Shown: piece by piece, positions 1 to 6,666 of the stretch
How the letters are laid out: the number at the start of each line of letters is the position of its first letter
Position numbering within the stretch: the stretch's first letter is position 1
Source: an uncultured Prevotellaceae bacterium
Lineage (GTDB): Bacteria; Bacteroidota; Bacteroidia; Bacteroidales; Bacteroidaceae
Length of the DNA stretch: 8,156 nucleotides
Reading direction: 5' to 3'
Assembly (NCBI GenBank): GCA_946187025.1
Contig: CAMHPM010000058.1
Location: 1 to 8,156 of the forward strand
Position numbers and translations under genes: made by a program
Notes under the pieces: generated by a model
The model's database searches: none
The model's input: only the letters and a program-made list of their open reading frames with translations
What the model was told of the DNA's origin: nothing

Positions 1-9
1 ACTACTGAT

Positions 10-37
10 TGATAATATATAATTGATAATATATAAT
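10..37. repeat. Heptamer tandem repeat (two perfect 14-base copies)
   Basis: The 14-base unit TGATAATATATAAT occurs twice without a gap, at 10-23 and 24-37. It is itself two related heptamers, TGATAAT and ATATAAT, so the block has a 7-base period. It lies upstream of the EFR1-like gene and is wholly A/T-rich. No clear TAnnTTTG promoter box was found in the leader, so a promoter role is only a possibility. Confidence 0.75.
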
Positions 38-49
38 ACCCATTCGGAT

Positions 50-85
50 GGAAATGGTAAATAGTAAATGGTTAAATCGTAAATA
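50..85. repeat. Degenerate GTAAATR heptamer array in the leader of the EFR1-like gene
   Basis: Five units related to GTAAATR follow one another: GGAAATG at 50-56, GTAAATA at 57-63, GTAAATG at 64-70, GTTAAATC at 71-78 (one extra base) and GTAAATA at 79-85. The array ends five bases before the ATG at 91, so it occupies the position of the ribosome-binding region. No Shine-Dalgarno sequence is present. An A-rich leader is normal for Bacteroidetes translation starts, but the repeated arrangement is less so. Confidence 0.65.
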
Positions 86-90
86 ACTCG

Positions 91-858
91 ATGATATTCT
101 ATTTCTCAGGAACAGGCAACAGCCGCTGGGTGGCACGTTTCCTCGCCGACGAACTTGCCGATCAGCTACGATTCATCCCCGACGAACTCGATACCGATAT
201 GAGGTATTCGTTGAAGGAAGGGGAGCGTCTCGGTTTTGTATTTCCCACCTACGGGTGGGGTGTACCGCCGTTTGTAGAGCGATTCATAGAGAAGATGCAA
301 GTCACGGGAGTCGCCTACCTATATTTCGTCACTACCTGTGGCGACGATACGGGTATGACAGGCGAACTGTTTTGCGACCTTGTTGCTCGCAAAGGGTGGA
401 CGTGCCGGCTTGGATATGCAGTCCAGATGCCTGAATCATACGTGTGCCTGCCTGGATTTGATGTTGACCCCAAACCAAAGGAACAAAAAAAACTAAGCGC
501 TGTTCCTGCACGTATGCACCAGATTGTAGATGATATCATCGATGGCCGCGGTGGGTTCGATACCATTCCAGGACCAATGAAGTGGGCAAAGAGTCATATT
601 GTCCGTCCGTTCAATCGGTTCCTCGTCAATCCGAAACATTTCAAATCTACCGCAGGATGTGTGGGATGCGGTTCGTGCGTGAAGGCATGTCCGTTCGACA
701 ACATTACACTCAACGAAAACGGCCAGCCTATATGGCACGACCGCTGTGTGCAATGTATGCGATGCTATCACACATGTCCACAAAGGGCAATAGAGTGGGG
801 ACGATTCACACGAGGTAAAGGACAATACCTGTTTAACACAAAATGTATAAACGAATAG
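91..858 (+). CDS. EFR1-family flavodoxin/ferredoxin fusion protein
   Basis: This 255-residue cytoplasmic protein probably carries electrons. The N-terminus is flavodoxin-like: the FMN phosphate-binding loop FSGTGNS lies at residues 5-11, directly after the first beta strand, which also fixes the ATG at 91 as the start. Residues about 45-110 continue the flavodoxin-like fold (PTYGWGVPP at 52-60). The C-terminal part is a bacterial-type two-cluster ferredoxin, with CxxCxxCxxxCP motifs at C190/C193/C196/C200 and C219/C222/C225/C229, so two [4Fe-4S] clusters are expected. The order of domains and length match the EFR1 ferredoxin family, common in anaerobic Bacteroidetes and Firmicutes. The physiological partner is not known. 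The next gene overlaps its 3' end by 16 bases, suggesting co-translation. No truncation or missing cysteine is visible. Confidence 0.9.
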   Translation: MIFYFSGTGNSRWVARFLADELADQLRFIPDELDTDMRYSLKEGERLGFVFPTYGWGVPPFVERFIEKMQVTGVAYLYFVTTCGDDTGMTGELFCDLVARKGWTCRLGYAVQMPESYVCLPGFDVDPKPKEQKKLSAVPARMHQIVDDIIDGRGGFDTIPGPMKWAKSHIVRPFNRFLVNPKHFKSTAGCVGCGSCVKACPFDNITLNENGQPIWHDRCVQCMRCYHTCPQRAIEWGRFTRGKGQYLFNTKCINE

Positions 859-1211
859 TCTATTCAATTGTTTTTGTCGCGATAGTGATTGCAGGCCTGC
901 TGACACGCAGGGTCGGCTGGTTGCCTGCATCAGCAGGCGATGCAATGTGGGCGATGATGATGTTTTGCATTTGGCGGGTAGTCTGTCCAGCCATGAAGCT
1001 ACGATGGGTTGCGACTGGTTCTTTGGTCACCTGCTATGCAGTCGAGGTGTCACAACTCATACGCTGGCCGTGGCTTGTGACCTTTCGCTCCACTACTATT
1101 GGTCATCTGATTTTAGGGCAGGGCTTCTTGTGGAGCGACCTTATAGCCTACACAGTAGGAGTTGTGGCAATTGCTGCTGTCGCATCTGTTATTGAAAAAC
1201 GTTTGTTGTAG
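843..1211 (+). CDS. DUF2809-like small integral membrane protein
   Basis: This 122-residue, very hydrophobic protein has four likely transmembrane helices, at roughly residues 4-22, 33-50, 56-72 and 97-117. It shows the pattern I associate with the DUF2809 family: GDAMW at 32-36, an E-S-Q-L element at 68-72 (EVSQL), WPWL followed by an arginine at 82, and LGQGFLWSDLIAY at 91-103. The biochemical function of this family is unknown. The start at 843 lies inside the end of the EFR1-like gene in a different frame, giving a 16-base overlap (843-858), so the two genes are probably translated from one message. Translation of an alternative frame in the same interval gives no comparable family pattern. 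The downstream gene is convergent, 40 bases away. Family assignment is by pattern recall, not a search. Confidence 0.75.
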   Translation: MYKRIVYSIVFVAIVIAGLLTRRVGWLPASAGDAMWAMMMFCIWRVVCPAMKLRWVATGSLVTCYAVEVSQLIRWPWLVTFRSTTIGHLILGQGFLWSDLIAYTVGVVAIAAVASVIEKRLL

Positions 1212-1251
1212 TTTGCCCCCTATGGGCCTGCGGGATTTTGTCTCTAATTAT

Positions 1252-2658
1252 CTATGAGTTGCTATCTGTGATGTTGTAGATGAGCATTTCATTCTTCTTT
1301 ATCAAAAAAAGTTTCTTTTGCATCAAATAGGCACTTAAATACTCATCCTCCACATTCAGTATGATATTGAGGTCATCGTCAGCAACATATAGCCTGTTGT
1401 TTTGATTTGGATTTTCATACAATGTGTATTGATTATCTCTGCCTGTCATGATGGCCAGTTTATCGTTTGGCACATTTGCCACTTCACGATAGTCTTTGTC
1501 AAAAACAATCACATTTCCTACAGTGTCGTACATGGCCACTGATAGTGACGGCTGTGGTATGTACATGAGCTGGTGTTTGTCGTGCCTTACCATGAATAAT
1601 GCGCCAGGTTGGCATGTCATGTCGTCACCAAAGCGGTTTGAGTCCCATGTTTTTGATAAATCGATTCTTCCTGTTTCGGTACCCGTCTTTGCATCGAAGG
1701 TCATGATACATTCATTGCCAAGATATATGGGACCGTTATAAGTGTAACCAATTCCCCAGTTGGTCATTACCAATGTGTCTGCATTGATGTACAGGTTGGC
1801 ATTTGTTGCGGTCTTATTGTCGAAGTCGTGTTGCCATATCGGGGTGAGATAATGGTCGTAGCAGTAAAGATTGTTGCGGTCGGATATGTATATACGATTG
1901 TTGTGGCTAAGGATGTTGGAGTGAACACCATGTACCGGCGTGCCTTTAGATATGAGGAAGAATGATGCTCCGCCAGTCAGCAACGCGGCAGCTATACCTA
2001 ATGTTGCAGATACCGCCGTTGCTGTTCGGTCGGCTTTGGTGAATTTTGTGATTTCAGTCTTCAGTGGTTGCGATATGAAGTGCCCGGTGTTTATGTCAAC
2101 CATATAAAGGCTCTTTCCTATCAGTGCAAGATGATTCTTGTCTATTCTTGTCATCGTACTCCAAAAGGAGGCTTTACCTGGTTTGATTTTCGATGTCCAC
2201 AGTTTTTCTCCATTGCTCAGACAATATGCTTCTGCAGTCTTGCTGCTGGCTTTTTTATAACCGATCATGACATCAGGGTCGGACGATATAAATAATGGAT
2301 AAAACTGAAATTCGTATATACGCTGACCTGTATGTGTGTCGATGAGGCTTGTATGTGAAGCCTTTGTGTCTATGCCTGTTGTCAGTACCAGACCGTGTGG
2401 AGTCGGTTTTATATGGAAATTCAGGTTGTTCACGTTTATTCGCCATAAGGCTTTGCTGTTTTCCATATCTATCATGGTGATGTAATCGTGTTTCCCATAT
2501 ACATTGTCTGTCACAACCACACAATGCTTTAAGTCGGGAAATACGGCTACACTTGATATATGAGATGGCAGTTCAACCCTGTGTGTGGGTTGGACTGCCA
2601 TTGTACTTAATGTTATGAGCACCAATGATATGATGCCAAGAATGCGCTGTATGTACAT
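1252..2658 (-). CDS. Exported PQQ-type beta-propeller repeat protein, function unknown
   Basis: This 468-residue protein begins with a signal peptide (hydrophobic residues about 6-20, likely cleaved near TMA at 19-21) and has no lipobox cysteine. The rest is a run of propeller-blade motifs of the form 'hh-D-xx-T/N-G-xx-h-W': MIDMENSKALW (62-72), LIDTHTGQRIY (105-115), LSNGEKLW (147-154), MVDINTGHFI (186-195), YDHYLTPIW (267-275), TFDAKTGTETG (320-330) and VFDKDYREV (385-393). This is typical of PQQ-like beta-propellers, which often act as scaffolds rather than enzymes; no catalytic residues can be assigned. Oddly, a Gly/Ala-rich hydrophobic stretch at about 213-237 interrupts the repeats. The gene starts 12 bases after the MFS stop, so it is probably its operon partner. 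It looks more AT-rich than its neighbours (23 G+C in the 60 bases 2401-2460, against 36 in 3661-3720). Confidence 0.75.
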   Translation of the reverse strand: MYIQRILGIISLVLITLSTMAVQPTHRVELPSHISSVAVFPDLKHCVVVTDNVYGKHDYITMIDMENSKALWRINVNNLNFHIKPTPHGLVLTTGIDTKASHTSLIDTHTGQRIYEFQFYPLFISSDPDVMIGYKKASSKTAEAYCLSNGEKLWTSKIKPGKASFWSTMTRIDKNHLALIGKSLYMVDINTGHFISQPLKTEITKFTKADRTATAVSATLGIAAALLTGGASFFLISKGTPVHGVHSNILSHNNRIYISDRNNLYCYDHYLTPIWQHDFDNKTATNANLYINADTLVMTNWGIGYTYNGPIYLGNECIMTFDAKTGTETGRIDLSKTWDSNRFGDDMTCQPGALFMVRHDKHQLMYIPQPSLSVAMYDTVGNVIVFDKDYREVANVPNDKLAIMTGRDNQYTLYENPNQNNRLYVADDDLNIILNVEDEYLSAYLMQKKLFLIKKNEMLIYNITDSNS

Positions 2659-2670
2659 CTATGTGTCGGC

Positions 2671-4287
2671 TTATGCCTTGATTGGCTTATACTTAGGCAC
2701 GAGCAGTTTCATTGCTACCCACGAGATGAGGTATGCGATACCGCAGAAGCAGAACATGATGAAGTATCCGGCTGGCTTGCCCTCGAAACCGAGGAAAGTC
2801 ATTGGGTCGGTCACAATCCGACCTCCGTTTTCGATGACTTTCTGCACGAGTTCAGGAGCCGAATAAACATGATGTACCACTTCGCCGGCTTCGTTCTTAA
2901 ACACTTCTTCGGCCAGTTGGAATGTGGTGTTGATGTTCTTGATCGTGAGTTCTGATGCTTTCTCCATTCCGTCGGCAATGAATGAGCCCGAAGCGTTAGT
3001 GAAGAGGTTTCCGGCTATCTTCTGTATGAACATAGAGCCTACGCCTCCTGCCGTTGCTCCTATGCCGGTGATGGTGGCGATAGTAGATTTAGGGAACATG
3101 TCGCCGATGGTTGAGAAGAGATTTGCTGACCAAGCCTGATGCCCTGCTGCCGCTATACCGATGAGTATTGCCGGCCACCATGGTGAATAGACGCCAAGTG
3201 GCTGTGCAGCAAGTGCCACAAGTGGCAGGAAAGCAAATATGAGCATGGCGAGCATGCGTCCGCCGTAAGGGTTCATTCCGCGTCGTTCTACGAACAGTTT
3301 TGGCAGGTATCCGCCATATATGCTTATGACGGTCACGATGGCATAGAGCGTGAATATAAGGGCTTGACCCAGCGGACTTGTCGATTTGGCTCCAAACTGG
3401 TTGTCGAAGTAAGATGGTGCCCAGAAGAGGAAGAACCACCAGACACCGTCGGTGAGCAGCTTGCCACAGATGAACGACCATGTCTGCTTATACGTGAAGC
3501 ATTTGATGAACGGTATTGCTTTTTCCTCCACCTGTGTGGCTTTTTGTACCGTTTCTTCTTCGTCGTCCTGATGAATGTAGTCGAGCTCTGCCTGGTTCAC
3601 GTGTTTGCTGTTCTCAGGTTTGTCATACATGAAGTGCCAGAAGAACATCCAGAGGAAACCGAGTCCGCCGATGATGATGAATGCCCAGTCCCATCCGAGG
3701 CTCTTTGCCAGCGGCGGAATGCAAAGTGGTGCAGCCAGTGCTCCCACGCTGGCTCCTGCGTTGAACAGGCTGGTTGAGAATGCACGGTCTTTCTTGGGGT
3801 TGTACTCAGCCGTCACCTTGATGGCAGCAGGGAAGTTGCCCGACTCGCCGAGTGCCAGTATGCCGCGGCAGAGCAAGAACAGATAGACCGATGTGGTCGA
3901 TACTGCCAGAGCTGCCTTAGAGCCAATCTCGACGGCCGTGATGTCGGCCTCGCCCGTGATGAGCGATGTACCCCATCCACATGCTGCATGGAGGCAGGCG
4001 CCTGCACTCCACACACCGATGCTCCACAAGTAGCCCTTCTTTGTGCCCATCCAGTCGATGAACTTACCTGCAAAGAGGCAGCAGATGGCATAGAAGATGC
4101 TGAAGAACGAGGTGATGGTACCATAGTCGGCATCGGTCCAGCCAAACTCCGGCTTGATAAATTCTTCATAGGTTAGACTAAGGACCTGACGGTCGAGATA
4201 GTTCACTGTAGTTGCCACGAAGAGCAACGAACAAAGCCACCAACGCCAGTTGGTCATCAGCTTTGTCTGAGTAGTTGTAGTTGTCAT
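2671..4287 (-). CDS. MFS transporter, ExuT-like (anion:cation symporter) hexuronate/sugar-acid carrier
   Basis: This 538-residue, 12-helix inner-membrane carrier probably imports a hexuronate or related sugar acid by proton symport. Family marks are NYLDRQVLSL at residues 29-38 in helix 1, a D-x-x-G-TKKGYLW element at 78-88 after helix 2, RGILALGESGNFPAAIK at 141-157 in helix 4, and GHQAWSANLFSTIGDMFPK at 382-400. All are characteristic of the ExuT/GudP (ACS) branch of MFS. ExuT proteins are usually 430-470 residues. The extra length here sits in a short insert at about 104-125, between helices 3 and 4, and a long hydrophilic insert at about 430-505, between helices 11 and 12. ATG at 4287 is taken as start; M11 (4257) is possible because neither has a Shine-Dalgarno sequence. 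A TACCTTTG promoter element lies 32 bases upstream. The neighbouring GH39 gene fits a sugar-release and uptake pair, but the substrate is inferred only. Confidence 0.88.
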   Translation of the reverse strand: MTTTTTQTKLMTNWRWWLCSLLFVATTVNYLDRQVLSLTYEEFIKPEFGWTDADYGTITSFFSIFYAICCLFAGKFIDWMGTKKGYLWSIGVWSAGACLHAACGWGTSLITGEADITAVEIGSKAALAVSTTSVYLFLLCRGILALGESGNFPAAIKVTAEYNPKKDRAFSTSLFNAGASVGALAAPLCIPPLAKSLGWDWAFIIIGGLGFLWMFFWHFMYDKPENSKHVNQAELDYIHQDDEEETVQKATQVEEKAIPFIKCFTYKQTWSFICGKLLTDGVWWFFLFWAPSYFDNQFGAKSTSPLGQALIFTLYAIVTVISIYGGYLPKLFVERRGMNPYGGRMLAMLIFAFLPLVALAAQPLGVYSPWWPAILIGIAAAGHQAWSANLFSTIGDMFPKSTIATITGIGATAGGVGSMFIQKIAGNLFTNASGSFIADGMEKASELTIKNINTTFQLAEEVFKNEAGEVVHHVYSAPELVQKVIENGGRIVTDPMTFLGFEGKPAGYFIMFCFCGIAYLISWVAMKLLVPKYKPIKA

Positions 4288-4319
4288 ATTGGTTTAGTAT
4301 TAGTTTCGTGAGTTTGCCA

Positions 4320-4327
4320 CAAAGGTA
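4320..4327 (-). promoter_or_regulatory. Bacteroidetes -7 promoter element (TACCTTTG) for the MFS gene
   Basis: Read on the - strand, 4327-4320 is TACCTTTG, a perfect match to the Bacteroidetes -7 consensus TAnnTTTG and identical to the box before the GH39 gene. It would give a 5' leader of roughly 25-30 bases. The expected TTTG -33 element at 19-base spacing is not there (the - strand reads GACG), so this half is weak and may depend on an activator. Confidence 0.5.
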
Positions 4328-4423
4328 CAAAATAAATCTCAATACTCGTCATCATAAATAAAGAAACATGCGAAAGTAGTGCTAATTTATTTAAGTTTTG
4401 GACATTTGGGCTACTAAATAAAC

Positions 4424-4458
4424 ATTAGGATAACTGATAACTCACTTTATACCCTAAT
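4424..4458 (-). terminator. Possible hairpin terminator after the GH39 gene
   Basis: Just after the GH39 stop at 4460 the - strand can form a stem. ATTAGG (4458-4453) pairs with CCTAAT (4429-4424), and inside it ATAA (4450-4447) pairs with TTAT (4433-4430). There is a two-base bulge and a 13-base loop. A T-rich stretch, GTTTATTTAG, follows. The stem is AT-rich, so a factor-independent terminator is plausible rather than certain. Confidence 0.35.
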
Positions 4459-4459
4459 A

Positions 4460-6532
4460 CTATTTCCCAGTCTTGAACACTTTTCTGCAACGTCCGTCGG
4501 GAGTCATTATGATGTTGATGCCTTTGCTGGTGTGCATCATTTGTAGCCCACTGAGGTTATAAATACTTGTGGTGTGGTTGTTTGTGCCATTTTGCATCGT
4601 ACAATCGTCATATACATGTTGTATATCGGTTGCCGTGCCTCGTGTGAGCTGGAAGTTCTGTTTTGCACCTGCTCCCACTGCCAGCATGTCGAACGATAGT
4701 ATGATGCGTCCGCTGAAGTTGGATGGTGCGTGGCTTGCTATATCGATTGAGAAGTCGTTGATGTTATCTACCTCGATTACTTCGTCGGGTTGACGTTGTG
4801 TACCCCATGGCAGCAGGGTTTTGCGATCGGCTGAATACAATCCTGCATGATATAGTGTTGATTTGATGTACTTACCCTCGGTGTCCTGATAATCCACTCG
4901 GATGTTGAGGGTGGAGTTTGAGTTCCGCTTTAACATGCTTCCCTTTGCGGTTCCATCCACTTTCAGTACATCGTTCATGTTCTCGGCCTCGATACCTACC
5001 AGGGCCCATCCTGTTGCCTCTTGGTTGGACGACAGTCGTACGGTCCATGTCTTCGGATCGAATATTGCGTATGCGGCTTTGTTGCTGCGGTTTGGAAACC
5101 ATTGATGTGTCCTGACTATTGTGCCGAGATGTATCTGCGGGAACAGGGCCGTTGCCCCGTCGGCTGTGATGCGAAGGAAACAAACTCCCTTGCTGCGCAC
5201 CACGTCTTCCACAACCACTCGTCCGCCTTCGATGTCGATTTCTTCCGATGTACTTTTTACGAGTGCTCCGCCTCTTTTGGTTTCATACCAGCTGTTGTGG
5301 CTCTCGTCGATGTGATACACCTCGAGACGCCCGCTTGCAAACGGTATGTTGTTGAGGGTAATCTTCACTGTTTTCTCGTCGCTTTGTGTGTTCCACACCA
5401 CGGCCGTCACACATGTTGGAGATGCTGATGCCATGCCGTTAGCTCCTTGTCCTGCCATTGTGATTCGGCTACGGTCGGCAGGCATCATGCCATAGAGCTT
5501 GAATGCGTTGAACAAGGCTTTGCGCGAGCCACTGTCGCGGTCGATGAGTCCCAGTTTGTCGCCCACGAAGAATCCCGGGTCGATGTATTGTGCCCAGTTT
5601 ACGTAGGTAAGGTCGGGGCATTCGAGCATTCCTGGCAGTGCATTGAAGAATGTCATGGCTGCTTCGGCCCGCTCCACTGGCCCGTCTTTCTGGTAGTCGG
5701 CAGCAGCGTAGGGCGAATATTCGGTGAGTAGCATCTCGGCTTCGTTGTTTCCAAGTCGTGTCAGTGCACTGCGCATTGCATCGAGTTGCCACGCATACTC
5801 CGCCCCATAAGCATGACCCGAGAGGAAATCGAGTGGCAGGTTGTTGGCTTTCACGCGGTCAACCAGCGGTTGGTGCCAGCCATTGAATGCTCCGGCCGGG
5901 CCACCCACCTTGATGTCGGCATATCCTTTGTTTACTGCAGGAGCGGCCGATTGGTATATGTCGAGGTAGTCATCGACGGTGCCAGTGAAGAATCCGTCTT
6001 TCAGGTCGGGTTCGTTCCATATCTCAACATAACTGTTGGTATATCGTTTGGCTTTCCATTCCTTTGCAAACCGCTCGTTGATTGCGGCCCAGGTATCGAG
6101 GTCGGTGGGTCTGTCCATAAATCCACTCCATTCCGTAGGACGGCTTTGCAGCAGGGTAGGTGTGTAGCCATGCGATATGACAAGCACTGGCGAGTATCTC
6201 TTTGCCTGAGTCAGCAGATAGTTGATGTCGGAAAGGTCGTACGTCAGGTTTTTTGCGCTGCCTGTGACACAAGGTTGTCCGTAGAGGTCGTCTTTGCCGC
6301 AGGCCATCTCGTAGCGCATGGAGCGTGCCTCGAGTTCTGCAAGCTTTGGCATGTCGCGGGCGAGCCATTCCTTCGATACGAGCGGAGTTTGGTAGAGACC
6401 TATTTTCTTCACCAACGGGTATTCTGCCCACTGATCACAATATACGTTTACTGTAATCTGACTGTTTGCAGCGATTGCAACAATGAATGTTTCAAATGAA
6501 AGAAGTGTGTGTTTGAATGAAAAGTTCATCAT
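4460..6532 (-). CDS. Secreted GH39-like glycoside hydrolase with C-terminal sorting-like tail
   Basis: This 690-residue exported clan GH-A glycosidase is probably a beta-xylosidase or related retaining enzyme. The reading frame is open to a TTG at 6589, but that codon lies in the -33 promoter box. The ATG pair at 6532/6529 is therefore the start, with an AAGG about nine bases upstream and a signal peptide following (MMNFSFKH to about AANSQ). Counting from 6532, the acid/base glutamate is E174 in WNEPDLKDGFF (codon 6013-6011) and the likely nucleophile is E271 in LLTEYSPYA. These sit on strands 4 and 7 of the expected (beta/alpha)8 barrel (about 25-345). A beta-rich region (about 355-455) and an additional beta-rich domain (about 460-630), possibly carbohydrate binding, follow. 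The end carries IYNLSG then a KGINIIM element and a Lys-rich finish, resembling Bacteroidetes type IX-like C-terminal tails. Substrate is not determinable. GH39 is the best fit; another GH-A family is possible. Confidence 0.75.
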   Translation of the reverse strand: MMNFSFKHTLLSFETFIVAIAANSQITVNVYCDQWAEYPLVKKIGLYQTPLVSKEWLARDMPKLAELEARSMRYEMACGKDDLYGQPCVTGSAKNLTYDLSDINYLLTQAKRYSPVLVISHGYTPTLLQSRPTEWSGFMDRPTDLDTWAAINERFAKEWKAKRYTNSYVEIWNEPDLKDGFFTGTVDDYLDIYQSAAPAVNKGYADIKVGGPAGAFNGWHQPLVDRVKANNLPLDFLSGHAYGAEYAWQLDAMRSALTRLGNNEAEMLLTEYSPYAAADYQKDGPVERAEAAMTFFNALPGMLECPDLTYVNWAQYIDPGFFVGDKLGLIDRDSGSRKALFNAFKLYGMMPADRSRITMAGQGANGMASASPTCVTAVVWNTQSDEKTVKITLNNIPFASGRLEVYHIDESHNSWYETKRGGALVKSTSEEIDIEGGRVVVEDVVRSKGVCFLRITADGATALFPQIHLGTIVRTHQWFPNRSNKAAYAIFDPKTWTVRLSSNQEATGWALVGIEAENMNDVLKVDGTAKGSMLKRNSNSTLNIRVDYQDTEGKYIKSTLYHAGLYSADRKTLLPWGTQRQPDEVIEVDNINDFSIDIASHAPSNFSGRIILSFDMLAVGAGAKQNFQLTRGTATDIQHVYDDCTMQNGTNNHTTSIYNLSGLQMMHTSKGINIIMTPDGRCRKVFKTGK

Positions 6533-6559
6533 AGTTCGGCCTTTTTGTTTATTCGGGTG

Positions 6560-6590
6560 CAAAGGTACGAAGTTTTTTGTAAACTGCAAA
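6560..6590 (-). promoter_or_regulatory. Canonical Bacteroidetes promoter (TTTG-N19-TACCTTTG) of the GH39 gene
   Basis: Read on the - strand, TTTG at 6590-6587 is the -33 element, followed by exactly 19 bases and then TACCTTTG at 6567-6560, matching the consensus TAnnTTTG. Transcription should start a few bases downstream, near 6553-6556, leaving a leader of about 20-25 bases before the ATG at 6532. The match of both boxes and the spacing is as good as this promoter class gets. Confidence 0.85.
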
Positions 6591-6666
6591 TAATCTATTT
6601 ACTGATTTATCAACCATATTTACCGATAGCATCTTTCGCTGTGATGCCGGTCTTGCAGCATTCCAT

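Noticed and set aside
493..945. A 150-codon open frame on the - strand across the EFR1/DUF2809 junction
   Set aside because: It is opposite two genes with clear family motifs and has no motif, promoter or ribosome-binding evidence of its own.
1212..1251. Possible bidirectional terminator between the convergent DUF2809 and propeller genes
   Set aside because: Only a four-base GCCC/GGGC stem (1215-1218 with 1224-1227) with a short T-rich tail can be drawn, which is too weak to call.
3364..3777. A 137-codon open frame on the + strand inside the MFS gene
   Set aside because: It is antisense to transporter helices with clear ExuT signatures; the Glu/Cys-rich translation is an artefact of the opposite strand.
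5786..6499. A 237-codon open frame on the + strand
   Set aside because: It lies wholly opposite the catalytic domain of the GH39 gene, encodes a Val/Cys-rich sequence without recognisable motifs, and is the kind of antisense frame expected from codon bias.
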